A DNA stretch of 64,000 nt from Parabacteroides sp. PFB2-10 (lineage in GTDB: Bacteria; Bacteroidota; Bacteroidia; Bacteroidales; Tannerellaceae), in NCBI RefSeq assembly GCF_029893085.1, contig NZ_JARXWI010000013.1, positions 18,170 through 82,169 of the forward strand. Direction: 5' to 3'. Position 1 is the stretch's first letter, and each line of letters begins with the position of its first letter. Under the pieces are notes generated by a model. The model saw only the letters and a list, made by a program, of their open reading frames with translations, did not search any database and had not been told where the DNA came from. Both the position numbers and the translations under genes were made by a program. Positions 51,830 through 61,643 of the stretch are shown here, piece by piece.

Positions 51830-54664
51830 CTACTTTTCAACGCTGAAATCAAACCAGAGATCCATGTGTACCCCTTCGTCGCCCACCTTGATCCGGATAT
51901 TGGAGGGCTGGCTTTTCGGTCCCTGCTGAGAGATCGGTTTGAAGCAGCGCATAGCCGGTATTTCATACAGGAAGGATATATCTCCTTCCGGAAATTCGGG
52001 ATTGGCCGACCAGTTTGTTTTATTATCTTTCGGTTCTTCGGGCGTGAACACGCGCATAAAGACACCGTCGCTGGCGCTAAATACGGTAAAAGGCGACTCC
52101 GTCGTATGGAGGCGGCTCCAATACATATTGCCATGATAGCCTTTAAATTCCGGATAAACCAGATTATTAAAGTCGGCTCCGGTCATTGTGTTGTTGTATT
52201 CTTTTTCCCATACGCCGTAGTTGGCGCCGCGGATACGGTTTCTCCACACACGGTAAGGGCCACGGCCGAACCAGTTCATGCCCTCGACCTTTTCTTCGGG
52301 GTACGAGAAGGTGAATCCGAAGTTCGAGATATGATCTTCAAAAACCGCCTCATCGAAACCTTTTCCGGGATTGGACTTATTGAGTGTCACGGCGTACATA
52401 TGAAGCAATCCGGCGGGCGTCATTTCCCAACGGATGGAATCGACCGCACCCAGGTAATAGGCTGTAAACACCGCCTTCTCGCCTTCCTGGCGATACTGCA
52501 CCTCTCTCACGCGGGCTTTCATGCCTACCGGTATCGGACCATTGGCAAACGAAACGATGCCTGCCTTGTTTTTCACCTCGGTGATCAATCCGTCCGCTTC
52601 GTTAAAACGCACCGTCACATCCTGTCCGGAAAGGACTACCTGGCCGTTCTCCTGATGCACGGTGGCTCTGCCCGCCTGGTTTACCTCAGCCAATTGCCCC
52701 TGCGTGTATTCGCCGGCATAATGGATAGGCCATGTCCAGGTACAGATCTCTTCACCATGTCTGTCCCGGGCGGTTATCTCCAGGATATCACCCTGGAAGA
52801 AATTGGCGGGCAACTGCATGCGCGCTTTGCCTGCCTCACGCGGATCGATGGCAGGAAGAGTTACTGTTCCGGTCGCTATCTCTTCCGGTTTTGCCTCTTT
52901 CATCAGCGGAGAAGGCGCCGTAAGCACCCGGTAAGCCATTTTGCAGGTGTTGAGATTGGAGAACAGGTAATCGTTGCGCACGATAAACTCCCCGTTAAAC
53001 GACGGAGTGATATAGAGCTGTTCGAACTGGATCGGCGCCCACACATCGCGCACCGTGTAATAGCTGCCCTCTTTTTGGCGATAAGGTCCTACGATTCCGT
53101 CCGTACCGTTCGAACCATCCGAATCGAGTATGCCTCCTTTGTCGCTGCGTCTGACCGCGTTATCGGAGAAGTCCCACATAAAGCCTCCGGCAAAAAGCGG
53201 ATGAGCCGTGTACTGGTTCCAGAAGTCTTCCAATCCGGCACCGTGCCCCTGGTCGTACATACCATGTTGAAATTCAGTCGGCATAAACACCTTATACCCG
53301 TTTACAAAGCGAGCCACCCCTGTGAGGAAAGTCGGATAATGGTGGGTATCCAGGTTATCGAAGTCAGCCCAGGCGTGGATCACATGGCGCTTTTGCGGAT
53401 CGTATTGACGGTAGACCGAGCCGAGATCGTGGTTGAAGCCTCCCTCATTACCATTGCTCCACAGGATAATAGAGGGATGATTCACATCGCGTGTCACTAA
53501 TTCCTTCACCCGCTTAGTGCCAATCTCCGTGCCGTAGGCATTCTGCCAGCCAGCCAGTTCGGAAACCACAAAGATCCCCAACGAGTCGCAAACGTCCATA
53601 AAGTGTTTGTCCGGTGCGTAATGGAAGCGCACGGCATTGATATTCATCTCTTTTATCAGCTTCCCATCCATCAGGCTCACCGCTTCGTTGGTAGTACGTC
53701 CTCCGTCGGGATGGAAGGAATGGCGGTTGATGCCTTTCAAAACCACCTTAGTCCCGTTCACATAGAGGCCATCTTTGACGCGGAATTCCACCGTGCGGAA
53801 TCCGATACGCTCTTTATAAATATGCTGTGTTTTATTGTCTTTATCCTTTAGTTCCAGCTCCAGCCAATAGAGATTAGGCGTTTCCGTGTTCCATACATCC
53901 ACTTGATTCCATTTGTATTGCACGGCATGTTCGCTTCCCGCTTTCAGGGTAACCGATTGCGAATCGGCTTTTTGCCCGTTTGCCTTTACCGGCGTCAGAT
54001 GCGCTGTCAGGGTATATCCCTCTTCCAAGGGCGAGGTAAACACATCGGCATACAACGATCCATCGGCTTTGGCATCGACTGCCATCCGTTCGATATGTAC
54101 AGCCGGCTTCGCTTCCAAGTAGACCGGACGATAAATACCGCCAAATATCCACCAGTCGGCTTTGCGTTCGGCCGCATTCACCAGCCTATCGGACGATTCT
54201 TTGCTGACCTTTACCTCCAGATCGTTCTTGCCATTTTTTATTTTGTCAGTAATATCATAGGAAAAACGGTTGAATCCACCCTGATGAATCTCACCGGCGG
54301 ATTGACCATTCACCAACACCTCCGTATCGGTCATGACCCCTTCAAAGACAATCGTTATCTGTTTACCTTTCCATCCGGACGGGATCTGGAAGGTAGTGCG
54401 GTAGATACCGGTTTCCATTGGCGGGTTTTTGATACTTCTGTCTGTATACCACCGCCCGTAGCTGTATTCACCGAATCCCTGCAATTCCCATTGTGAGGGC
54501 ACTTCGATCTTCGACCATTTCTTACTGTTCATACCATCGCTGCAGTAGAACTTCCAGGTTTTCGTATCTCCCAGGCCTTTGCCCGACAGGTAAAATATCT
54601 CCGTTTGCTGAGCTATGGCAGAATAGGAGATCAAAAGACTGATTAATAGGATAATCTTCTTCAT
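51830..54664 (-). CDS. GH2 glycoside hydrolase (beta-galactosidase type)
   Basis: The 944-residue enzyme has a signal peptide (to about residue 19, SAIAQ), a sugar-binding jelly-roll domain (45-190), an Ig-like domain, the TIM barrel (about 295-600) and further C-terminal sandwich domains. Catalytic residues are E407 (ILWSNGNEGG, acid/base) and E464 (FMPTEFQHG, nucleophile). NRHSFHPDGGR and NAVRFHYAP are standard GH2 motifs. Between two GH28 genes it probably removes beta-galactose or a uronic acid from pectin side chains. Separated from the upstream GH28 by 7 bp. Confidence 0.92.
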   Translation of the reverse strand: MKKIILLISLLISYSAIAQQTEIFYLSGKGLGDTKTWKFYCSDGMNSKKWSKIEVPSQWELQGFGEYSYGRWYTDRSIKNPPMETGIYRTTFQIPSGWKGKQITIVFEGVMTDTEVLVNGQSAGEIHQGGFNRFSYDITDKIKNGKNDLEVKVSKESSDRLVNAAERKADWWIFGGIYRPVYLEAKPAVHIERMAVDAKADGSLYADVFTSPLEEGYTLTAHLTPVKANGQKADSQSVTLKAGSEHAVQYKWNQVDVWNTETPNLYWLELELKDKDNKTQHIYKERIGFRTVEFRVKDGLYVNGTKVVLKGINRHSFHPDGGRTTNEAVSLMDGKLIKEMNINAVRFHYAPDKHFMDVCDSLGIFVVSELAGWQNAYGTEIGTKRVKELVTRDVNHPSIILWSNGNEGGFNHDLGSVYRQYDPQKRHVIHAWADFDNLDTHHYPTFLTGVARFVNGYKVFMPTEFQHGMYDQGHGAGLEDFWNQYTAHPLFAGGFMWDFSDNAVRRSDKGGILDSDGSNGTDGIVGPYRQKEGSYYTVRDVWAPIQFEQLYITPSFNGEFIVRNDYLFSNLNTCKMAYRVLTAPSPLMKEAKPEEIATGTVTLPAIDPREAGKARMQLPANFFQGDILEITARDRHGEEICTWTWPIHYAGEYTQGQLAEVNQAGRATVHQENGQVVLSGQDVTVRFNEADGLITEVKNKAGIVSFANGPIPVGMKARVREVQYRQEGEKAVFTAYYLGAVDSIRWEMTPAGLLHMYAVTLNKSNPGKGFDEAVFEDHISNFGFTFSYPEEKVEGMNWFGRGPYRVWRNRIRGANYGVWEKEYNNTMTGADFNNLVYPEFKGYHGNMYWSRLHTTESPFTVFSASDGVFMRVFTPEEPKDNKTNWSANPEFPEGDISFLYEIPAMRCFKPISQQGPKSQPSNIRIKVGDEGVHMDLWFDFSVEK

Positions 54665-54671
54665 ATATTTT

Positions 54672-56087
54672 TTATTTATTATTCAAATAACGATCCAGGG
54701 TAGAGGCAGCTTCGGTGTTGATCTCATCGTAGGTGATACCCTCCAACAGGACATTCTCCGCATGCGTGATACGTCCCACCTCATCGGTCACCACACCCAC
54801 ATGCACATTCTTTATCTCTATATCCCTGATCGGCAGGCGTTCATCACCCTTGATCTCATAGACCATCTTGGCCGAAGCACATTCGATTTGATTCATATGA
54901 ATGCCCGCGATGCGGGTGATACTCGTCTCGTAGGTCGGCACCAGGTCGCGCCATTGGTAGAGCACCTCGGTATCGATCTCGAACACCCGCAATGTCTCAC
55001 CGGCTGTCACACGATCCATATAGATATTCTCCACAAAGCCGCCGCGACGGTGGTTGGTCTTTACAAAGAAAAAGCGGTGTACGGAATTAGGTGCGTCGCA
55101 GTCGTGCATATACACATTGCGTACGCCGCCCGACATCTCGCTGCCGATACCCAACAGGGTGTGTCCGGCAAGAATCTTACAGTTGCGCACCACGACATTC
55201 TCACTCGGTGTGTTCAATCGCCAGGCATCGCGGTTGCGTCCCGCCTTGATCACAATGGCATCATCGCCCTGATCGAACAGGCAATCTTCCACTAAGAAGT
55301 TACGGCTCATTTCCAGGTCTACCCCATCGTTGTTGTGTCCGTGTGCCTTTACATCTAAGTTGCGCACCACGCCTCCTTCACACATATAGAGGTGAACCGT
55401 CCAAAAAGGGCTTTCGCGGATCTTGAAGCCATCGAGCAATACGTTTTTACAACGATTGAAATGGATCAGGTGGGGACGAAGATTATTTTCTCCTGTTGCC
55501 ATCTGACGCTCTTCCACAGGCACATCGGTAGAGGCCATGGTGTAGAGTTGCGCCAATGCATCCATGTGAGGTTTCGGACGGCCAAACCATATTTTCCAGG
55601 TATCCATACGGGGCTTCAGCGTACCGGTGCCGGTAATGGCTACATTCTCGCAATCGAAAGCATACAACAGGGGCGAATAATTATAACATTCCATCCCTTC
55701 CCACGAGGTCATGACAGCAGGCAGGTAGTCGGCCGGATTGTCCGTAAAACTCAGGACGGCGCCTTCGGAAAGATACAGGTTCACATTACTCTTGAAATGT
55801 ATCGGTCCGGTAAGCCATTCGCCGGCAGGAACCACCACGCGGCCTCCTCCTTTTCTGTGGCAGGCATTGATGGCTTTGGCGATGGATTCGGTATTGATCA
55901 CCTCTCCACCCTCAACAGCGCCATAGTCAATTATATTAAAATCCTTTTGCGGATAGACAAACACTTGGATAGGTTCCATCGGAAAGGGAGCTTCCACTTC
56001 GATCGTTTCATACCGGGGGGCAGGGGCTGTGCATGAAAGGAGAAATAGTCCCAGGCACATCCAGCTCATGTTTTTCAGAAAATTCAT
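54672..56087 (-). CDS. GH28 polygalacturonase-type glycoside hydrolase (lipoprotein)
   Basis: The 471-residue enzyme has a lipoprotein signal (Cys19, LFLLSCTAP) and the GH28 signature set: HNNDGVDLEMSRN (NTD-equivalent), FDQGDDAIVIKAGRN (DD), LAGHTLLGIGSEMSGGV (G-H-G equivalent) and FFFVKTNHRRGG (R-x-K region). It is related to but clearly different from the GH28 at 50.4 kb, consistent with successive steps on a rhamnogalacturonan or homogalacturonan backbone. First gene of the operon, 59 bp after a -7 box. Confidence 0.92.
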   Translation of the reverse strand: MNFLKNMSWMCLGLFLLSCTAPAPRYETIEVEAPFPMEPIQVFVYPQKDFNIIDYGAVEGGEVINTESIAKAINACHRKGGGRVVVPAGEWLTGPIHFKSNVNLYLSEGAVLSFTDNPADYLPAVMTSWEGMECYNYSPLLYAFDCENVAITGTGTLKPRMDTWKIWFGRPKPHMDALAQLYTMASTDVPVEERQMATGENNLRPHLIHFNRCKNVLLDGFKIRESPFWTVHLYMCEGGVVRNLDVKAHGHNNDGVDLEMSRNFLVEDCLFDQGDDAIVIKAGRNRDAWRLNTPSENVVVRNCKILAGHTLLGIGSEMSGGVRNVYMHDCDAPNSVHRFFFVKTNHRRGGFVENIYMDRVTAGETLRVFEIDTEVLYQWRDLVPTYETSITRIAGIHMNQIECASAKMVYEIKGDERLPIRDIEIKNVHVGVVTDEVGRITHAENVLLEGITYDEINTEAASTLDRYLNNK

Positions 56088-56146
56088 CTTAACTCAATCT
56101 ATTATTTTGTTATTAAATCAGATTTCAGGTTGCTTTCCAGCAATGA

Positions 56147-56154
56147 CAAAAGTA
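56147..56154 (-). promoter_or_regulatory. -7 box of the GH28-GH2-GH28 operon
   Basis: TACTTTTG on the minus strand, perfect TAnnTTTG, 59 bp before the first GH28 start. Confidence 0.6.
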
Positions 56155-56259
56155 GCGTAAACCTCTAAACCCCGACACGTAAATACGTACAATAACCTGT
56201 AAAATGGTGCATCCACAATATAGATTGTCCCCGATCAAAAGGGCAATTCGGAAATTTCC

Positions 56260-56267
56260 TATCTTTG
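56260..56267 (+). promoter_or_regulatory. -7 box immediately before the ygiQ-type start codon
   Basis: TATCTTTG, perfect TAnnTTTG, ends only 4 nt before the ATG. Other boxes in this window lie 18-134 nt from their start codons. Transcription would begin at or next to the start codon, implying a leaderless message. Confidence 0.55.
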
Positions 56268-56271
56268 TGGC

Positions 56272-58089
56272 ATGAATCATCTATCACCGCAGGCATGGCT
56301 CCCAACTACCAAGAAGGAGATGGAGACCAGGGGCTGGGATTGGGTCGATGTGATCCTTTTCTCGGGCGATGCCTATGTGGATCATCCGTCGTTTGGCGCG
56401 GCGGTGATCGGGCGTATATTGGAGGCGGAAGGACTGCGCGTAGCCATTGTGCCGCAACCCGACTGGCGGGGCGACCACCGTGACTTTAAAAAACTGGGCG
56501 TGCCGCGCCTCTTCTTTGGCATCTCGCCCGGAGCGATGGATTCGATGATCAACCATTACACCGCCAACAAACGACTGCGCAGCGACGATGCCTACACACC
56601 CGATCGCCGTGCTGGTATGCGCCCCGACTACCCTTCGATTGTCTATACCCGCATCCTGAAAGAGCTCTTCCCGGATGTTCCCGTTGTATTGGGAGGCATC
56701 GAGGCTTCGCTTCGCCGCCTGACGCATTACGACTACTGGCAGGATCGCCTGAAACCGGGCATACTGGTTGAGAGCGGCGCCGACCTGTTGATCTATGGCA
56801 TGGGCGAACTGCCACTCAGAGAATTGGTCACACGACTAAAAAAAGGAGAGCCCTTTGCCGCCATCAAAGACATCCGGCAAACGGTCTACATCGCAGATAA
56901 AACAGCCATTTCACCGGACGATATCGAACTTTTTTCGCACGAAGAATGTCTGAAAGACAAACTGAAACAGGCAAAGAACTTCCGCCATATCGAAGAGGAA
57001 TCCAATAAGTGGGAAGCCAAACGCCTATTGCAAAAGGTAGGCAAACAGACCTTAGTGGTGAATCCGCCCTTCCCGCCTATGACGGAAAAGGAGATCGATG
57101 CCTCGTTCGACCTGCCCTATACCCGCCTGCCCCACCCCAAATACAAAGGGAAAGAGATTCCAGCGTTCGAGATGATCAAATTCTCCGTCAATATGCACCG
57201 GGGATGTTTCGGGGGCTGTGCCTTCTGTACGATCTCTGCCCACCAGGGGAAATTTATCGCGTCGCGCAGCAGGGAGTCGATCCTGAAGGAGGTGAAAGCG
57301 ATCACACAAATGCCCGATTTCAAGGGATACCTAAGTGATCTAGGCGGTCCGTCGGCCAATATGTACCGAATGAAAGGCATCAATCAGGAGATCTGCCGAC
57401 AATGCCGGAAACCATCCTGCATCTTCCCGGTGGTCTGTAAGAACCTGAACGCCGACCATGCCCCGATGTTGGAGATATACCAGGCGGTCGACAATCTGCC
57501 GGAGATAAAGAAATCGTTTATCGGAAGCGGTGTGCGCTATGATCTATTGTTGCACCGCTATGGGGAGGAAAAGTTGAACCGGTCGGCACGCGCCTATACC
57601 GAAGAGTTGATCGCGCGGCATGTATCAGGACGTTTAAAAGTAGCGCCGGAGCATACACAGACGAATGTATTGAATATGATGCGCAAGCCGCCTTTCGCGC
57701 AATTCCATCAGTTCAAAAAAATATTCGATCGTATCAATCAGGAACAGGGATTGAACCAACAATTAATTCCCTACTTCATCTCCAGCCACCCGGGATGCAG
57801 CGAGGCCGATATGGCGGAACTGGCCGCCATCACCAAAGGGCTTCATTTCCAACTGGAGCAGGTGCAGGACTTCACGCCCACCCCCATGACCTTGGCAACG
57901 GAGATCTATTATACGGGATACCACCCCTACACGCTGGAGAAAATATATACGGCTCATACCAAAGAAGAGAAACTACGCCAACGGCAGTTCTTTTTCTGGT
58001 ACAAGCCGGAATTCCGCCGTCAGATCATGCAGGCATTGCAAAAGATCGGACGGAAGGATCTGATCACTAAACTGTTTGGAAAACGCTAA
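56272..58089 (+). CDS. YgiQ-family radical SAM protein
   Basis: The 605-residue protein has an N-terminal cobalamin-binding-like region (VILFSGDAYVDHPSFGAAVIGR, VAIVPQPDW) and a radical SAM core with the cluster motif C312-x3-C316-x2-C319 (GCFGGCAFC). Further features are a cysteine group (ICRQCRKPSC) and VAPEHT. The biochemical function of YgiQ proteins is unknown. The first methionine is needed because family similarity (WLPTTKKEME) begins at about residue 9. Transcribed divergently from the GH28 operon. Confidence 0.93.
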   Translation: MNHLSPQAWLPTTKKEMETRGWDWVDVILFSGDAYVDHPSFGAAVIGRILEAEGLRVAIVPQPDWRGDHRDFKKLGVPRLFFGISPGAMDSMINHYTANKRLRSDDAYTPDRRAGMRPDYPSIVYTRILKELFPDVPVVLGGIEASLRRLTHYDYWQDRLKPGILVESGADLLIYGMGELPLRELVTRLKKGEPFAAIKDIRQTVYIADKTAISPDDIELFSHEECLKDKLKQAKNFRHIEEESNKWEAKRLLQKVGKQTLVVNPPFPPMTEKEIDASFDLPYTRLPHPKYKGKEIPAFEMIKFSVNMHRGCFGGCAFCTISAHQGKFIASRSRESILKEVKAITQMPDFKGYLSDLGGPSANMYRMKGINQEICRQCRKPSCIFPVVCKNLNADHAPMLEIYQAVDNLPEIKKSFIGSGVRYDLLLHRYGEEKLNRSARAYTEELIARHVSGRLKVAPEHTQTNVLNMMRKPPFAQFHQFKKIFDRINQEQGLNQQLIPYFISSHPGCSEADMAELAAITKGLHFQLEQVQDFTPTPMTLATEIYYTGYHPYTLEKIYTAHTKEEKLRQRQFFFWYKPEFRRQIMQALQKIGRKDLITKLFGKR

Positions 58090-58098
58090 ACAAAGGTA

Positions 58099-58476
58099 TT
58101 ACTTCGCTGCGATAAATTCGATCTCCACCAAACCATTCTTCGGCAGCGTCTTGACAGCGACAGCCGAACGTGCCGGGAAGGTGCCTGTGAAGTTGGCAGC
58201 ATACACCTCGTTTACTACCGCAAAATCGGCCATATCCGCCAGGAATACGGTTGTTTTTACGATATCGTCGGTGGTATAACCTGCCTCATCCAATATAGCC
58301 TGAATGTTCTTAAATACCTGGATAGCCTGCTCTTTCACGCCGCCTTCCACAAAATTGCCGGTGGCCGGATCCATACCGAGCTGGCCGGAAGAGAATAACA
58401 TATTGCCTGTTTGAATAGCTTGGCTATAAGGTCCGATAGCCGCGGGTGCGTTGTTTGTTGAAATTACTTTTTTCAT
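58099..58476 (-). CDS. RidA-family enamine/imine deaminase
   Basis: The 125-residue protein is a standard RidA (YjgF/YER057c): NAPAAIGPYSQAI, MLFSSGQLGMDPATG, and PARSAVAVKTLPKNGLVEIEFIA containing the conserved substrate-binding Arg. It hydrolyses reactive 2-aminoacrylate-type intermediates produced by PLP enzymes. It lies 13 bp after rlmB and is probably cotranscribed. Confidence 0.95.
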   Translation of the reverse strand: MKKVISTNNAPAAIGPYSQAIQTGNMLFSSGQLGMDPATGNFVEGGVKEQAIQVFKNIQAILDEAGYTTDDIVKTTVFLADMADFAVVNEVYAANFTGTFPARSAVAVKTLPKNGLVEIEFIAAK

Positions 58477-58489
58477 GACTGTTTAAGTT

Positions 58490-59227
58490 TTATATGTTTC
58501 GTTGACGAATCACTTCATAAATCAAAATAGAGGAGGCAACCGAGACGTTGAGCGAACCAATGGTGCCGTATTGTGGTATTTTCACCATTTCATCGCATAT
58601 GCGCAGGTTTTCCATCGATACGCCTTTGTCTTCGGCACCCATCACGATGGCTACCGGGCCATCGTAAGAAACCGCGGTATAGACATGGGAGGCCTTCTCG
58701 GTAGCGGCAAACACTTTCACGCCGCTCTCCTGCAGGAAACGGATCGACTGGTTGATATTTTTCTCCTTACAAACCGGGAGTACATGCAGAGCACCGGCTG
58801 ATGTTTTCATTGCATCGGCATTGACTGTCACGCTTCCTTTGGCAGGGATCACGATCGCATCGACCCCGGCACATTCGCAGGTGCGGGCAATGGCTCCGAA
58901 ATTGCGTACGTCGGTCACCCCGTCCAACAGGACAATGAAAGGGTTCTTGCCCTGCTCATACACAAAGGGGATGATATCTTCCAGGCGATGATAAGTGATT
59001 GAAGAGATAAAAGCGATTACCCCCTGATGATTCTTCCGGGTAATACGATCAAGCCGCTCAACGGGAACCCGCTGAACGGCTATATCTCTTTCTTTCAAAA
59101 GGGCGAACAGTTCACGGGAGAGTTCTCCCTGAAGTTCCCTTTTCACCAATATTTTATCGATTTCTTTGTCTGCTTGTATGGCCTCAATCACGGCACGGAT
59201 GCCAAAAACCACGTCGTTTTCTTTCAT
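58490..59227 (-). CDS. rlmB: 23S rRNA (guanosine-2'-O-)-methyltransferase RlmB type
   Basis: The 245-residue protein has the L30e-like N-terminal domain (FGIRAVIEAIQADKEIDKILV) and a SPOUT domain with VTDVRNFGAIARTCECAGVDA (motif 1), AIVMGAEDKGVS (motif 2) and GSLNVSVASSILIYE (motif 3). RlmB methylates the ribose of G2251 in the peptidyl-transferase P loop. Start lies 31 bp after a perfect -7 box. The second TrmH-family enzyme at 4 kb has a different target. Confidence 0.93.
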   Translation of the reverse strand: MKENDVVFGIRAVIEAIQADKEIDKILVKRELQGELSRELFALLKERDIAVQRVPVERLDRITRKNHQGVIAFISSITYHRLEDIIPFVYEQGKNPFIVLLDGVTDVRNFGAIARTCECAGVDAIVIPAKGSVTVNADAMKTSAGALHVLPVCKEKNINQSIRFLQESGVKVFAATEKASHVYTAVSYDGPVAIVMGAEDKGVSMENLRICDEMVKIPQYGTIGSLNVSVASSILIYEVIRQRNI

Positions 59228-59258
59228 GCGATCGCTTTACTTAATTGTTCTTTGCGTG

Positions 59259-59266
59259 CAAAAGTA
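59259..59266 (-). promoter_or_regulatory. -7 box of rlmB-ridA
   Basis: TACTTTTG on the minus strand, perfect TAnnTTTG, 31 bp before the rlmB start. Confidence 0.6.
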
Positions 59267-59307
59267 CAACTTTTTGAGGGCGTTACCGAAAGAATGGAGC
59301 GTTTTTA

Positions 59308-59880
59308 TTAGCGGCGTCCCGAACGGTTGTTGTTACGATCGTCGCGTCGGTTGTTGGGCTGTCGATCAGGCCCCTTCTTGGGTTGCTGCGGGCGGTTATC
59401 GTAACGCGGCGCCGGCTTCAGGTTCCAATGGTAGGTCCAGTACTGACGTTCCAGCCTTCTCCAGTCCGGCGAGTGACGGTAACCGGCATAACGAGGATTT
59501 TCATACCAGCCATTGTAGTCGTGAATACGTTGCGGACGTTCCTGAACCGCATATACATACATACCGAACTGCTGCGGAGTGAGCATACGTTGTATCTTGC
59601 GGTCGCGATCCATACGCAGGTCATAGATCTTACGGGCGGCTTTGTCCCAATGTTTATAGTCGCGGCGAGCCTCTTTCTCTATCTTCTGTCCATATTTATG
59701 TACCACCTTCTGATAATCGCGGGCCTGCTTAGGGCTTAAACGAAGTGATTGCGCCATCGACGCGCACTGGCGGCATTGTGTTTCATGCCATCCGAACTCA
59801 ATCCAAAACTGGCTGTAACCGGGCAAACTACATAGAAGCAGTAATAATGCTATTACACTTAATCGTTTCATGGCTTTCAT
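59308..59880 (-). CDS. Secreted Spy/CpxP-like basic protein
   Basis: The 190-residue protein has a signal peptide ending PGYSQ. The helical middle contains LSPKQARDYQKVVHKYG and MLTPQQFGMY, two LTxxQ-like motifs as in periplasmic Spy/CpxP chaperones. The C-terminal 60 residues are rich in Arg, Asn, Pro, Gln and aromatic residues (QPNNRRDDRNNNRSGRR), probably disordered. Function is not established; chaperone-like or surface-binding roles are possible. It is 96 bp after recN. Confidence 0.72.
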   Translation of the reverse strand: MKAMKRLSVIALLLLLCSLPGYSQFWIEFGWHETQCRQCASMAQSLRLSPKQARDYQKVVHKYGQKIEKEARRDYKHWDKAARKIYDLRMDRDRKIQRMLTPQQFGMYVYAVQERPQRIHDYNGWYENPRYAGYRHSPDWRRLERQYWTYHWNLKPAPRYDNRPQQPKKGPDRQPNNRRDDRNNNRSGRR

Positions 59881-59976
59881 TTTTTAGTTGTTACTACTCT
59901 GTTTGTTACTTTTTGGACTGTACGAAGAACAATCCGTTTAATAAAAGACGAATGAGGCGGCGTTTTATAACTTCTT

Positions 59977-61638
59977 TTAGGAATTTTGCAGCAATTCGCG
60001 CGCGTTGGTCATCGAGGCCTCCGTTAAAGTTGCCCCACTCAGCATACGGGCAATATCGCGAACACGTTCTTCGTCGGTTAATGGCTTGATGTAGGTGTTG
60101 GTCTGTTCGGCGGTGTCTTCTTTATAAACCAAATAATGCGTGCGACCTTTCGAAGCAATCTGCGGCAAATGGGTAATGGCTATCACTTGCATATTCTTAG
60201 CCAGTTGCAGCATAATTTCCCCCATTTTATCGGCCATATCGCCGGAAACACCGGTATCCACCTCGTCGAAGATAATAGCCGGCAGCGCCGTATACCCGGC
60301 CATCATAGCTTTTATGCAGAGCATCAGGCGGGATATTTCCCCACCGGAAGCCGTTTGTGCCACCGGCATCAATTCGCCTGCCCGGTGCGCGGAGAAAAAG
60401 AAGGCGACATCATCCATGCCGTCCGCACCCGGTTCGGCTTTTTTCTCTATAGCCACCTGGAAACGGGCATGGGGAATACCCAAAAGGGCAATCTGCGCGG
60501 TCAATTCTTCGGCAAACTGTTTCGAAGCGGCCAGGCGGCGTGTATGAAGCGCTTCAGCCTGTTTCAACAACTCCTTATAGGAAGAATCTTTTTGCTTTTC
60601 CAACGCATCGATCTGTTCGTCATACGAATCGATCTCTTTGAGTTGCCCCTCAAAATCGCTTTTCAGGGCCAATAATTCACCGATAGTCGATACACGATGC
60701 TTCTGTTGAAGGGAATAAAGCGTATTCAAGCGATCGTTGACCCAATCGAGGCGGTCGGGATTGAACTCAATACCCTCCTTTTGTTTATCTGCTTCCGAGG
60801 CCAGGTCGTTCAAATCGATGTAGGCGGTCTCCAGTCTTTCAACAATCTCCTCCGCGGGAGCATAATAGGAAATCATGGCACGCGCAACCGAAAGCGCCTC
60901 TTTCAAGAGCATCACGCCTCCCCGATCCTCGCCATTTAATAGTTCTTGGATCTGAAAAAGAGACAATTTGATTTCTTCAGCATGGGAAAGCATCTCCTGT
61001 TCCCGCTCCAACTCCTCCTGTTCCTCTTCCTGCAGGTTGGCTTCCGCCAATTGCTCCCATTGGAAACGGAGAAAGTCTTCCTCTTTTTTATTTTGATCGG
61101 CCGTCTCCTTCAGCCGCTTCAACTCTTTCAACAAGGCCTGATAGGCGGTATAGGCTTTTTTGTATGTTTCAAGAGAATCATTGTTCTTCGCCAGAATATC
61201 TACCACGCGCAATTGAAAACGATTGTCACCCAATAATAGATTCTGATGCTGCGAGTGAATATCGATCAAGCGAGAGCCCAGCTCTTTCATCACCGGAAGG
61301 GAGACAGGCGAATCGTTTATAAAGGCGCGCGACTTTCCCGACGCGTACAATTCACGGCGAAAAATAGAGGTGACCGGATCATACTCCAGGTCGTTCTCTT
61401 CAAAAAACGCCTGCAATTGATAAGATGATATATCGAAATGGGCCTCGATCACACACTTATCTGCTCCATGCCGGATGCTTTTCCCATCGGCACGTTGCCC
61501 CAACACCAACCCCAAAGCGCCAAGCATAATCGACTTACCCGCGCCGGTCTCACCTGTAATAACAGATAATCCTTCATGGAAGCGGATATCCAGCTTCTCT
61601 ATCAATACGTAGTTCTGAATATATAACGACGACAACAT
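59977..61638 (-). CDS. recN: DNA repair protein RecN
   Basis: The 553-residue SMC-like ATPase works in double-strand break repair. It begins MLSSLYIQNYVLIEKLDIRF and has Walker A GETGAGKS at 29-36, a coiled-coil arm pair (about 150-360, rich in E, K, Q and L), the signature TASGGEISRLML and Walker B ALPAIIFDEVDTGVSGDMADKMG. Length is normal. It is the last gene of the coaBC-DUF4835-recN operon (5-bp gap). Confidence 0.97.
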   Translation of the reverse strand: MLSSLYIQNYVLIEKLDIRFHEGLSVITGETGAGKSIMLGALGLVLGQRADGKSIRHGADKCVIEAHFDISSYQLQAFFEENDLEYDPVTSIFRRELYASGKSRAFINDSPVSLPVMKELGSRLIDIHSQHQNLLLGDNRFQLRVVDILAKNNDSLETYKKAYTAYQALLKELKRLKETADQNKKEEDFLRFQWEQLAEANLQEEEQEELEREQEMLSHAEEIKLSLFQIQELLNGEDRGGVMLLKEALSVARAMISYYAPAEEIVERLETAYIDLNDLASEADKQKEGIEFNPDRLDWVNDRLNTLYSLQQKHRVSTIGELLALKSDFEGQLKEIDSYDEQIDALEKQKDSSYKELLKQAEALHTRRLAASKQFAEELTAQIALLGIPHARFQVAIEKKAEPGADGMDDVAFFFSAHRAGELMPVAQTASGGEISRLMLCIKAMMAGYTALPAIIFDEVDTGVSGDMADKMGEIMLQLAKNMQVIAITHLPQIASKGRTHYLVYKEDTAEQTNTYIKPLTDEERVRDIARMLSGATLTEASMTNARELLQNS

Positions 61639-61643
61639 CTTTC

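Noticed and set aside
51689..53500. 603-codon open frame on the plus strand
   Set aside because: It lies antisense to the GH2 gene, which has full catalytic motifs; the frame has no recognisable domains and its composition is that of a shadow frame.
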